Shown here in pieces: positions 9,079 to 18,999 of a stretch of DNA of 34,095 bases (positions are counted from its first letter, which is position 1; every line of letters begins with the position of its first letter). The translations under genes and the position numbers were made by a program. A model generated the notes under the pieces. The model made no database searches. It was given only the letters and a program-made list of their open reading frames with translations, and was not told the origin of the DNA. Location: assembly GCA_009602725.1 (NCBI GenBank), contig WELB01000003.1:960064-994158 (forward strand). The letters are read 5' to 3'. Origin of the DNA: Spirogloea muscicola. Its lineage: Eukaryota > Streptophyta > Zygnematophyceae > Spirogloeales > Spirogloeaceae.

Positions 9079-9398
9079 TTTCGTGTATTTGAAACAGACG
9101 AAGGCCAAATGGCCAAGTACAAAGGCAAACACATCTAAAGACCTACCTAAACTACAGCACGTAGACCCGCTCAGTGACCACGGGTCAAAACATGAAGGTC
9201 GCTAATCGATGCCTGAATACTAGATGTCAGATACGAAGCCCTTCTGCCACCAACTAGAAAGGGCTCGCCCAGCTTTCTGGTGCAAGGCATTAGCCTGAGC
9301 ATGCTGCAAACAGTCGTCGCAAGAACGACAGATATGCAGCTGGCAAGCCCATCTCAGCCGGAAACCCATCTGCACGACGTGTGTAGCCTAGATTGGTC
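9079..9398 (-). mobile_element. LINE copy a: 3'-terminal fragment, 5'-truncated
   Basis: On the minus strand it carries the LINE C-terminal tail (with damage around 9305-9330), the stop region, and the 3' UTR ending AAATACACGAAAA. It shares with copies at 26545-27437 and 29003-29430 the blocks AGCCTAGATTGG, GCAAGGCATTAGCC, AAGGTCGCTAATCGATGCC and GGCCAAGTACAAAGGCAA. It stops matching abruptly near 9398, as expected from 5' truncation during reverse transcription. Confidence 0.75.
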
Positions 9399-9439
9399 AT
9401 GTAAATACGCACACGCAGGTAAATAAGCGATAATCAAGA

Positions 9440-9478
9440 ATGGCCGCTTAGTAACCCCTAGTTAGCAGCCGCGTTCTT
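9440..9478 (-). mobile_element. short LINE tail remnant
   Basis: On the minus strand GCGGCTGCTAACTAGGGGTT followed by ACTAA mirrors the GCGACTGCTTAGCAGGGGTT-ACTGA end of the LINE frame at 6.42 kb. It is very short, so support is modest. Confidence 0.35.
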
Positions 9479-9870
9479 GTCATGGCCCCATGATGTCTCC
9501 AAGTCATTGCATGGCGCCTCTGAGCTGCTGCGCCCCGCACTGACGAGCCGGCTAGGGCGGCGTGCCGACAGAGCTCCACATCCAGATGCTGCCGCTACCG
9601 CTGTGCTGCGAAGTGAGCTGCCGTCAGCTGCCGCCGTCCGCCACGTTTGCCTCGTGTTGCTGCGCAGGCTGGCCGCTGGCGGCAGGCGGGGCCGGCTGCC
9701 GAGCCGGCGGCGAGAGGAGGAGGAGGAAGGGCCAAGTAGGCGGCGGCGGCTTCGCTTCAGTGGGAGGGCGGAGCTTGCGCAGACGGCCAGTGGTTGCTGC
9801 TGCTACAGGGCCGGAGCACGAGGATGCGGCCACTGCCAGGGGTCCCGGGAGGCCGCCATCAGCTAGCAGG

Positions 9871-11205
9871 ATGCAAAGCCAGGAGGCCATGGCAGGAGCC
9901 ACCAGCGACGACAGTGCGGGTGCTCAAGCTGACGGTCACGAGAGCAGCATGGACGGAGGCGAAGGTGGCGGCCGCAATGGCGGCACGGGGGGTGGTGGGT
10001 CGCCGGGGGACGGGCTCGGTGGTGATGCCGAGGCAGGGCCCCCCTGGCGCGGCTGGCGCCTCTGGGCGGGCTCCGTCCTCATGCAGAACCTCGTCCTCCT
10101 CGCGCACGTCGGCCTCGCGATGTTGTCGCCGCAACGGCGCGCCCGCATGCGCTCGCGATACGGCAATCTCTGGGTGCGTGCGTTCTGGAGCACTGATAAT
10201 AATTGGTGTTGCTCGGCTCCCTCTGAATCTTGAGACCGCCTTGAGCAGAATCAGCTTCGAGTGGCTCAGTCATGCAGGGGATGGCTCATGTACCACATGT
10301 TATATATCTGAACACCCATAGTCTAGACCCTGAACCCTCTCGCAGGACGGAGATGAGGGGGAGGACAGGCAGAGGAGGAAGCGCAGGGGGCGGCAGCAGC
10401 AGCAGCGCCGGCGACGACGTGCCGCTGCTAACGAGGCAGACCAAGAGGAGCAGTGGCGGGCACGGCGGAGGTACTGGCGGGCTTACCGGGAGATGCTGCG
10501 GCAGCGCGAGAGGGCGCAGCGGGCGCACGAGTGGCGTCAGGCAGAGCACGCTGCTGCGGATGGGGCCACAGGCAGCGAGGGGCAGCGAGGTATATCATCA
10601 ACCTCATCATACCTTTGCCTTTCCATGTCAGGCTCAAGGAGCTCAGTGCCAGTAGTAGAATCTGGACATTGGCCTCTACGGTATTAAATGCAGCTCCTAC
10701 CTCGAGCCTTGGTGCCATTTGGAGGCAGTGTGGCTGGGCTTAGGCCCCACACTGGCCGCCTGACTCCACTATGGTGCACCTTCTGAGTCGCACAGTAACA
10801 ACAGCATCTTGAGGCTTCCACTTGCTCAAGAGTCTGCTTGTGGCTCCGCATGCACGTGGGTGCTGACCAGGCAATGCTTTCCTCGTGACAGGAAAGACGG
10901 AGGGGCCAGAACTCACGTATCGACAATACGTGGCAAGGTGGGCGCGAATCACGAACTGCGACAGTGAGCAGCTGACGTTCTTGGACATCCCATGGCCGCC
11001 CGTCTGCAACCCATTGTTCTTGGAGTCTGGCGACTCAGCGGACATCAAGCGGGTCAAGCTGCGGCGTGCGCTGCTGATGTGGCACCCTGACAAATTTGCG
11101 GCGCGGTTTGCGGGCCGTCTCGACCAAGGTGAGCGTGACCGCATTGGTTGCGAGGTAATGCGGGTGGCACAGGAGGTAATTCGCCTCAAGGAGAGGCTGG
11201 CATAA
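9871..11205 (+). CDS. NFKBIL1-like protein with J-like HPD motif (3 exons)
   Basis: Exons 9871-10173, 10346-10589 and 10892-11205 join in phase (0, then 1) to give about 286 residues. Donors are gtgcgt and gtatat; acceptors are tctcgcag and cgtgacag. Exon 1 has an acidic Gly-rich start and a hydrophobic stretch LWAGSVLMQNLVLLAHVGLA (about residues 62-81). Exon 2 is an Arg/Gln-rich coiled-coil segment (RARRRYWRAYREMLRQRER). Exon 3 holds the family core: LTYRQYVARW, FLDIPWPP and RRALLMWHPDKFAARF. This matches the C-terminal half of NF-kappa-B inhibitor-like protein 1, including a J-domain-like HPD motif. The ankyrin repeats of animal NFKBIL1 are not visible. The start is uncertain: an in-frame ATG at 9586 would add 95 residues of low-complexity sequence. 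In animals the family is linked to NF-kappa-B control and mRNA processing; its role here is unknown. Confidence 0.75.
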
Positions 11206-12220
11206 GCCATGTCAGATGGGAGGCCGTTATTGTCTCGTCGTATCTTGAGATTGCTTCACTTGTCGTTGAGCTATATGAACGTGTTGGACGACCAGCGAAA
11301 AGACGTGACGGTAGCAGTGGCGCTCCTATCAGCGACTGGATGTCTGTGCACACTTGGTGTAACTCCAAGCCTTGAGCAAATACTAGCACACTTCACAGCA
11401 CTTTGAAGTGTCTCGATTTGCCGCAAGAATCTGGGTTGACTGGCTTGTGCAAGACATTGCCATTGCGCTGAACAGCCTTGGCACATATGGCCACTACCTG
11501 AGCGCAACATTACGACAACTGTTGAGTCTTTGAGTCTAGCAGAGGATGGACTCCTTCCCCACTGCAGCACTGCGCTTGCGCCAGAAAGTGTTTCCACGAA
11601 CTCAGCGCTCGACACTTCTTACTCAGATAGCAACCTCGAATGGTGGGCAGGCTCTTGAGCCTACGTCGGGCCACCCTACTCCAACAAGTCCACGACCAGC
11701 TCACTGATCCCTAGCATTGTACGTCAAGAAGTACGTAGGTATTGCCTTGGCTTGTGTCCTCAAGAAAGCAGAGTCTTACACTTAAAGCTTCATGGTATGT
11801 ATAGTACTATCCAGCTTCGTATCTGATGTTGAGGTTTCCGGGAAGTTCACCCTTGTTCACGCTTTTGGGGTGGCCTCTGCAGCTGTTGCCTTACACTGAA
11901 AGAGCTGTTTCTGTTTCTAATGGCTGGCATTTCACAGCCGATTCTTTCATATCAGCAGCCGCTTTCTTCTAATTGTCACTTGCATATCAAGCACTCCAGT
12001 CAAGCTGCAGTACTAACTCATTTGCTTGATTCCTCGAACAATAACTTTACTTAACTCGCAAGCGCAGCTTGCGATAGTGCTCATCGTCACGCACCCAAGT
12101 GCAGCATTTCGTTGCTGGCTGTCTGCTGCAGGCAGCAGCAATTTGACTGTGCCGTCGGCAGTCTGGCCGCAGCCGCCGCCGGCGCCGTTGCCATTGGCGC
12201 TGGTGCTGGCTACCCGCCCT
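11206..12220. other. intergenic, with hairpin repeat remnants
   Basis: This holds the 3' flank of the NFKBIL1-like gene and the 5' flank of the ABCD4-like gene. At 11864-11945 there are two hairpin-family remnants (TTGGGGTGGCCTCTGCAGC with CTTACACTGAAAGAGCTG, then GGCTGGCATTTCACAGCC). Apart from these I see no supported gene. Composition becomes GC-rich from about 12110 toward the next start codon. Confidence 0.5.
11864..11945 (+). repeat. two hairpin repeat units (one worn)
   Basis: The first unit keeps TTGTTCACGC, GGGGTGGCCTCTGCAGC, TTGCCTTACACTGAAAGAGC. The second is GGCTGGCATTTCACAGCC with intact complementary arms. Confidence 0.5.
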
Positions 12221-15200
12221 ATGTGCAGCTTGCAGCCTGCGGCAGCCGCGGCGAGCCTCCTCCGCAGCTGCCTGCGCCGGTGGTGGGCGCCCGCGGCGCC
12301 GCCCGAGAGCGCGCCGCTGCTCGGCCAGCGGGCTGCGAGACACATCGACGCCGCTGTCGGCCTGACGACTGGCGCCAAGGCGCCCTCGAGGAGGTCCGCA
12401 GCGTAGCCATGGAGGCTATCTCGCCAACCTCGCGTCTATGTGTTGGCGGTGGCCGTGCCTGACGTCCTGCACAGCATCGCCGCGCTCAGGGAGGAGGGAC
12501 AGCGGACTTCTGCTGCCGCCGCCGCCACAACCGCCGTCGACTGGTCGTTCGCCCTCCGCCTGCTGCGGCTCGCACGGCTGGCACGAGCTCGAGTGAGCAC
12601 TGCAGCTATCACGCTTAAGTCTGGGCTGTAATGGGCAGGACTTGGGCATCAGAGTCGAGGCCTGCAGTGTGAGGCCTAGTCTGGACCTCTTTGACATTGG
12701 CGTGTTTGCATGTGCGCACTGGCAATGGCTTCACCATGGCTCCGGCGCTGAGCTACCGCTGACCAGTATCGTGCAAGTCATATAAGTATATGCCAAGTTA
12801 CGTCGCGCTCTCAGCTCAGTCGCAGCAAGCCCTCATCTTGATCTCCTAGTCTTAGCCCCGCAGCCTAGGCCCTTAATTTGATAGCCGGAGTGCCATTGGC
12901 TGTTGCAGGGTGCTCTGCTCCTGGTGGCGCTGGCCCTTGCCCACGTGCTGGTGACAGCGCAGGTCGGCCAGCTGGCTGGCCTCTTCTACAAGGCGCTGGT
13001 TGATGGGAACGCTTCGGTAGCTGCCCCCGATTCCAAGTGTCAAGGGCCTCAACAAAATCCCATGTCTTTGTATCTACTATGACTAAGGCCAAATTGGTCG
13101 GGGAAGCCCTGTTTTGCACGTAGATTTCCAAGTTCGGGAGCACTTGCCTTGGTGTCACTTATTTTAAATGTTGCTCGAAGCACAACCCAATCCTACTCGA
13201 AACCTGTGCAGAAGCTGACATATAGGGGACTATATTTGGTCTTGTGGGTTACACTGCAATGTCTCAGCTTCAGCATCAATATTAAAAGCCACTTCCAGGC
13301 CCTTTTCTTCATCATTAGTAGTGATGTCTCCATGGTGCTCAAGCTACTGACATACCTATGCAAACTTTGTGCAGCTCTTCTGGCGGGCGGTCAAGTGCAA
13401 CGTGCTGTGGTATGGCCTGGCGACGCTTGGGAGCGCGGCGCAGCAATGGGCGGCGGAGTGGCTGAGTCTGGGGTGGCGCCGCAACCTTACGCGAGCTGCG
13501 CATGAGGCCTACTGCCGCAATGCCGCTTTTTACCGTGTCGGCCTGCACTTCCAGGAGCTGGACAATCCCGACCAGCGCATCGCGCAGGTAGTGACTTGCA
13601 TTGAGCAGCTGCAACTTGCCCCAAGTTGGCACTTCATGACACTCGGCTTCTGGTGGAGCCATCCTCTAATCATTGCCTAGACCTCTGCAGCATTTAGTTT
13701 ACATCCCAATCAAGTGGCTTTGTTGCTGAAGCACAAACACACACAAGCTTTGTAGGAGATCAGCAGCTTCTGCAGAGGGCTGGCTGATTTTCTGGCCAAG
13801 ACAGTGGCTGCCCCGTTCATGGTCCTATACTACGGATGGTGGACCTGGTCCCGTATGGGGTGGTATGCACCTGCCACTGGAGCCCTCTTCTTCCTCATGG
13901 CTGCAGCCTTGACGAGAAGGATCATCTCGCCCATCGCCGCGCTGGTGGCCAAGCAGGACCGGCTGGAAGCTGACTTCCGAATGTCCCACTTCAGGTAGCA
14001 CCATGGGCAGCGGTAATGACTAGATGACAGACTTGCCAGCTAGCTAAAGAGAACTGCAACTTCTTCCGGGCTACTTGTTGTCAACGTTGCTGGTAATTCC
14101 ATGTAACTGTGGGGCTTCATAGGTGCAATTGTCCTGTGGACCGCCATTGTTGACTGACGAGATCCTTCACAGGCTGAAGGACTACGCAGAAGAGGTGGCT
14201 CTCCATGGCAGTGGCCTCACGGAGGCGCACTACCTGGACGCGGACCTTACGAAGGTCCTGACTAACCAGAGGCTCCTTGCAGACCGCCACTTCCTGCTCA
14301 AGCTCGCCACCGGTGCCTGTGACTATTGTGGTCTGTAACCTGGCCTATCATGCTCTTCTACTCATAGAGTGTGAGAGATCTTGTTCTTAGACCTCCTTGA
14401 CAAAATGCCGCAGGTGTACTCCTTACTAAATGTGCAGCATCCTGGTAGTACAAAGAATGGAGATGCAGGCCACCAGTGATCTTATGCTTTTGCTACTTCT
14501 AGCTGACACACCCAGCCGGTGTTCTTGTGCGACCAGGGTCTCTGTCAAGTTACATGGTGCTGGCGCTGATGATCTTTGGAGGACAAGTTGATAGGACCAT
14601 GGACAAAGGCGCCATGGCTCAGCTAATCAGCAACTCTGCTTTTGCAATACTACAGCTCATTTACAGGTAAGAAGTAGTCTCGTGGCTCTGCTGTAATTGA
14701 ACAACTCGTCTTTCGCTAGAAATTCATATCAAAAAGTCGCTGGATGGTCGGCTTCCCCATGATGCTTGTCAACGTCCTTACCAGAGTTGCCTCGTGCTTA
14801 TGAAAGAGGACAGCTTACTTGCCTTTATGGTTTGCATATAATATCTCACTTCAAGCACTGAGCGAGAGCTTCCTTTCCAGCTTCTCTCAGGTCATTGACG
14901 CTTCCAAGGTTCTCTCAGAGGTGGCCGGCGCAGCCTCAAGAGTGGCAGAGCTACTGGAAGTGTTTGACACCGTGTCAACTGATATGAAGGAGCCGTCAAC
15001 TGCTGATCAAACACTGAATCAAGCCAGCTATCCAGCTAAATCAGATGGCAGTATTGGCAGCTACGCACTGGCAATTACGGAGAACCCAGAGCTCGCCTTC
15101 AAAGGACTTCTCATTGGCCCTGTGTCTGTGATCCTCCCCGGTGGTGACGATCTCGAGTTCTCCATCCACCGATGCCCAGTGGAGCTTCTGAGCTTGCTGG

Positions 15201-17467
15201 CTGCAGTCTTTCCCGGGGTCTGCCCAGATGACATGCTCATCGTCCCAACGTTCCAGCGCAGTGCGCTCGACCTCTGCGCTGGTAACGCTGACGACCAAGA
15301 CGAAGTTGCGGAGGAGATGGACCGGATGCTGGCCGCATTCCTGAGCTTCCAGATATCAATCTGTGAGTTTCTCAGAGGAAGGGGCCACTGGGCGGACGCA
15401 ATCGACCCCAAGTCTGGGCATGCGCTTGCGCCCAGTCCAGAGCGCCCAGTTCGGAGCGGCGAGGCCTCAATTGAGGATGGACAGGTGGCAGTCCTAGAAA
15501 GCCGGCTGCCGTACAGTGAAGCATATGCAGCGAGCGTCCTGCTGGGATACGCGACGGTGGAGGCTGGCGCGTGCATCGTGACACGCCACCCAGTATTTGG
15601 CACCCGCTGCTACCCGGCGTCGCTCTTCACTACGGCTCCACTGCAGGACCTGCTCCTTGCCATTGACAAAGTTGGACCATGTAAAAGTTGCACTGGCCAA
15701 GCTCGAGCGACAGGCAGTTATGGTAATGGCGGTGGAGGATGTCATAAGGAGCGGAGTAGAAGTCACAGCAAACCGGATATGTGCGACAGCGGATCTGCAT
15801 CTGAAGATCTGGCCCCTAAAGACCGTCCTCCAGATACAGAGCCACTTTTAGGAGAAGCAAGATGCAATCTGGAAGCCTCAAGTCAACCCATCCTCCTGGG
15901 GATTCATCGCTTGACCTTGTGTGCACCCAGGTCCGATCTAGTTCTCATTAAAGACTTATCTGTTACCGTGGCTGCTAGGAGATCCTTGCTTGTGATGGGA
16001 GACAGTGGGGCCGGCAAGTCCAGCCTCGTTCGCGCCATTTCCCGCCTGTGGCCGCTTGCGGCAGGTCCTATTTCTTACTTGCTCACCTGTTGCCCTTGAA
16101 GCACCACTGCAAGTTAAAACCCACCAGAATGACCCAACAAAATTAAGCATACCTAATTCATAAGCTATGCTTGTGCTATGGTGGCTGCATGACGTTATCG
16201 AGCTCTTTCTGTTTGAAATCTCACCTTCCATTCTGTGCAGCGCGCCAAGTCTAGTACCAATGTGCACCTCTGAATCGTCACAAGAGCTTATACTGCTTGT
16301 ACTGTGTAATTGCCATCAAACTGAGCTTCTTCTTGACAGGCACGGTAAAGAGCACCCCTGGCCTCCGGACCTTGTACGTCACGCAGAGGCCCCTGCTTTG
16401 CCGGGGCGGCCTTGCTGCTCAGATCCTGTACCCAAGGAAGCCTGACTCAATGTCATTCAATGAGGGTACTGCTTTGTGGTTGGAGCACCTCCTCGAGATG
16501 GTGGGCCTCCAGGACCTACTCCGCCTCACTGGCGGCGATTGGAATGTAAGACTCAGATAGGTGACAGCAAACTATGTCATTTGTTCAAGCATTTGCTCAC
16601 ATGTGAGCCACAGATTCTCTTCTGTTAGCATGGGACATAGTATGCATGCATAACCCATACACCATATATGAATGTTGTATGCACACAGATGTGCCAGGAC
16701 CTCAAAAGACCCGGCAAATTGCATGAATGCACAAACAAGTCCTTGCTGTGCTTTTTGCGGTGTCTTGCTTAATTGGGTTAGAGATTCATCTTGAAGCTTG
16801 CTGTGAGCTGATGTCATGATATACCTCAGGTACCTCTTGACTGGAGCCGGGAGCTGTCGCCAGGAGAGCAGCAGAGCCTGGTGCTTGCTCGGGTCCTGTG
16901 CCACCGCCCGCAGCTTGCCATACTGGACGAGGCAACGACCGCCATAAGCCAGCAGGCAGAGGTTGGCTGCTACCGTCTTAGATGCTTCCTGTTGAGAAAT
17001 AATATGTATACCATGATGTCCGGCGTCTTCTACTCACTCTGCTTCTACTTATTCTACTTCTCCTTCTTCTACTTTGAAAAGCATAACTCAGGAGCTGAAC
17101 AATACTCTTGCTTGTGGTAAGACAAAAGAATTCATCATATCGGTCCTTACTACACTACCTCGTAATGTCTGTATGAGCGACAATGACCAATGCCAGACTC
17201 TGTTGGCAGTTTTCTATTTCCTCGACAAGCTGTGGCCATGAGGGCTCTATTTGCTCATAGTCACAGCAATGTGGGCTCTCTTTGTGCTCACAGGCACAAT
17301 TCTATGGGCACCTCTTGGCAAGTGGTACGTGCTTCGTGAGCTTGTCTCATGGCAGCTCGCTGGAAAAGTGGCACCACACTGTGCTCACGGTGCTGGGCGA
17401 CGGGCGGGGTGGCTGGCGCCTTCGGCCATCGACCAACGCCCCTTCAGACAGCTTCCACGCCTCTTGA
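12221..17467 (+). CDS. ABCD4-type half ABC transporter with an embedded MMADHC (CblD)-like domain
   Basis: Eleven exons: 12221-12393 and 12475-12592 (tentative), then 12909-13016, 13375-13587, 13756-13994, 14173-14330, 14516-14666, 14881-16064, 16340-16545, 16830-16961 and 17294-17467 (TGA). Phases fit at every junction, giving about 951 residues against about 606 for human ABCD4. The membrane domain follows ABCD4 throughout: hydrophobic GALLLVALALAHVLV, the LDNPDQRIAQ loop motif, QDRLEADFRMSHFR, LADRHFLLKLATGA and SFSQVIDASKVLSEVAG. The ATPase domain has Walker A GDSGAGKSS (15998-16021), the ABCD4-style signature LSPGEQQ (16854-16874), Walker B LAILDEAT and the switch His in SLSHGSS (17348-17350). 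Human ABCD4 sits in the lysosomal membrane and, with LMBRD1, is needed for cobalamin release to the cytosol. Between the two domains, in one open frame, lies an MMADHC-like domain (15107-15679). The start ATG and first intron are the weakest part; the other exons are firm. Confidence 0.9.
15107..15679 (+). other. MMADHC/CblD-like domain inside the ABC transporter
   Basis: About 190 residues align in order with the C-terminal (nitroreductase-like fold) domain of MMADHC: LEFSIHRCPVELLSLL with a following VFPGV; MLIVPTFQRS (compare the T-x-x-TVTQKT strand); FLSFQISICEFLRGRGHWAD-AIDPKSG (compare GAKEIC-x-ALR-x-EG-x-WADFIDPSSG); PYSEAYAASVLLGYA; GACIVTRHPVFGTRCYPAS with LFTTAP (compare GCCKVIRH-x-LWGTH and IFTNA). 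It sits within exon 14881-16064, in frame with the membrane domain upstream and Walker A downstream. A Ser/Gly/Cys-rich linker of about 70 residues separates it from the ATPase. MMADHC is the adaptor that, with MMACHC, directs cytosolic cobalamin to its target enzymes. Of the two adjacent cysteines before the V-x-RH motif in the human protein only one is present here (15572-15574). Confidence 0.88.
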
Positions 17468-18265
17468 AATGATCCCAAGACCAGCACAGCTTCAGCTGCG
17501 CTACGACTGCGCTGCAACTCGCAGCTGACCAGGGAAAGGAGGTGCTGGCTTGCATGCAGCTGCCGGGTCAAGAGCAGTGGTTGTGAGCACCAACTTTGCT
17601 TTGCCAGGCTTCTCAGACCTACGACAGTGATGGAGTTGGACCAATCACTATGCCGTCTTGACAAGCAGTAGTCTCAAGGAGCTCGTTTCCTGCATCAGCT
17701 AGCCTAAGCCCTGCTGATTTGAAGCATATACACTTTCCATCATCCTCAACAAACTTTTTCGCCCCTCCTCTAACACCCCCCTCCCTCCACTTCCTAAAAC
17801 GGGTCCAATTACGTCTATTCTTCAGTCATAAGTAGCTGAAGTTGGACAAGCATAGCGCACAACTTATGATACAGAGTTGGTAAAGTGTCAAGCACAATAG
17901 GTGCCAGCAGATGAAACGATTCTAAGTTCCAAAGTGACAGAAGCTGAGCGCAAAGATGGCACGCTAGCTGGCCCCAAAGCTCCGCCAGCACAACCCAGTG
18001 CACATGCCAGCAGACGCAGGCAAGGCCTGACCACATTACCACCTGACTTGAGACCTCAACGGCCTTCAAAGAACTCCAATATACAAGAGTATTGTACAAA
18101 GGGGCCGACCAGTGAGCTGCCGGCTATGGTTCCACTGTACCTCTGCAACAAACCCTGCTAGCCGAGCTACAAAACCGACATGGGCTTGAGCAGCACCGCA
18201 GCAGGTGCCAGTTCTAAACACAGTGGCTGGACACCTCGGGTGCGCGCACACTCAGGTCGACGCTT
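17468..18265. other. intergenic between convergent genes, nothing recognised
   Basis: About 800 bp separates the stop of the ABCD4-MMADHC gene (+) from the stop of the small minus-strand gene. The two 3' ends face each other. A C-rich CCTCCTCTAACACCCCCCTC run lies at about 17763-17785. Short frames on both strands show no domain or splice-compatible chain. Confidence 0.5.
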
Positions 18266-18757
18266 TCAGGCCTCGTGCTTGAACGCCGTCTCCTTGGTGG
18301 CGTTGCGCGCGTGCTCCTTCTCGGCGACCTCCGAGCCCTGCTCTTGGTCGCGCTCCTTCGGCGGGTCCTTGGCGAGGACGTCGCCCGTCGACTCCTGCTC
18401 GCCCGTGTCCCACGACGCCGGCGCGTTGCCCGTCCTGAACGGCGCCACGGCAAGGACCTCAGCTGCAGACGATGGCCGCGACGGCCCAATTGCCGCCACG
18501 GCGGCGGCACGGGTGCTGCTGCAGTGCCGGCGCTCACTTGCCGACGGCGGTGCTGGTAACGGGCTCGCCATAGATCTGGCCGAAGCCCTCGTCGGCGGAG
18601 CGGCCCGCGTAGCCGTCGCCGTACGAGTCGTTCATGTCGTCCCTGCCACAACGACGACGGCCGCCATCACACGCCGCATTGCAGAGAGCCAACCAATTGG
18701 CGCGGAGTAGTGGCGGGGCAGAGACATGCACCTATACTCCTGGCGCTCGGCCGCCAT
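18266..18757 (-). CDS. small hydrophilic protein of unknown function (3 exons, likely GC-AG intron)
   Basis: Exons 18757-18732, 18642-18542 and 18462-18266 join in phase (2, then 1) to a 107-residue protein ending at TGA. Exon 1 encodes MAAERQEY and splits an Arg codon at a gtgcat donor. Exon 2 reads DDMNDSYGDGYAGRSADEG and ends at a gcaagt sequence: a GC-AG intron restores the frame, whereas the neighbouring GT gives a stop or frame clash. Exon 3 ends with EVAEKEHARNATKETAFKHEA. The protein is strongly hydrophilic, rich in Glu/Asp/Lys, lacks cysteine, and shows no signal peptide or membrane segment. Its composition resembles disordered or LEA-like proteins, but no family motif is recognised. 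If the GC donor is wrong, the protein would end at GK-stop right after exon 2. Confidence 0.65.
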
Positions 18758-18808
18758 GGCGGCCGGCGGGAAGGAGGCGGGGGCGGCGCGGGCGGCGCGG
18801 GCGGCGGC

Positions 18809-18809
18809 N
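18809..18809. other. ambiguous base (n) in a GGC-rich run
   Basis: A single unresolved base lies in a GCG/GGC-rich stretch 52 bp upstream of the small minus-strand gene's ATG. It marks a sequencing difficulty in its GC-rich 5' flank; a T homopolymer follows at 18846-18859. Confidence 0.95.
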
Positions 18810-18884
18810 AAGCTCCCGTTTGCCGTAGGCTCTTTTTGCGATACTTTTTTTTTTTTTTTGCATATGCTGTGTGGCTTGGGCGCC

Positions 18885-18925
18885 TATTGGCAAAGCCAGC
18901 CCAAAAAGAATGGACAATGTGTTAT
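18885..18925 (-). repeat. hairpin repeat unit, minus orientation, partial
   Basis: On the minus strand it reads ACATTGTCCATTCTTTTTGG followed by GCTGGCTTTGCCA, matching the leader and left arm of the family. Confidence 0.5.
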
Positions 18926-18999
18926 GCCAAAGACAGAGGAGCCGGAAAAGGACTACACTACAGAACACTGCAAAACACGTAGACGATGCAGAGGGAAGC

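Noticed and set aside
9562-9870. N-terminal extension of the NFKBIL1-like protein from an upstream in-frame ATG (9586) or GTG
   Set aside because: The extra residues are low-complexity Arg/Gly/Cys sequence with no family match. ATG 9871 gives a cleaner start; kept only as an alternative.
15041-15603. Minus-strand frames (85 and 180 codons) over the MMADHC-like region
   Set aside because: They are antisense shadows. The plus-strand frame has continuous homology to MMADHC and to ABCD4 on either side.
15107-15679. MMADHC as a separate gene nested in an intron of the ABC transporter
   Set aside because: There is no start codon context, stop codon, donor or acceptor isolating it. The frame is continuous with both transporter halves, and exon phases on both sides fit only if it is included.
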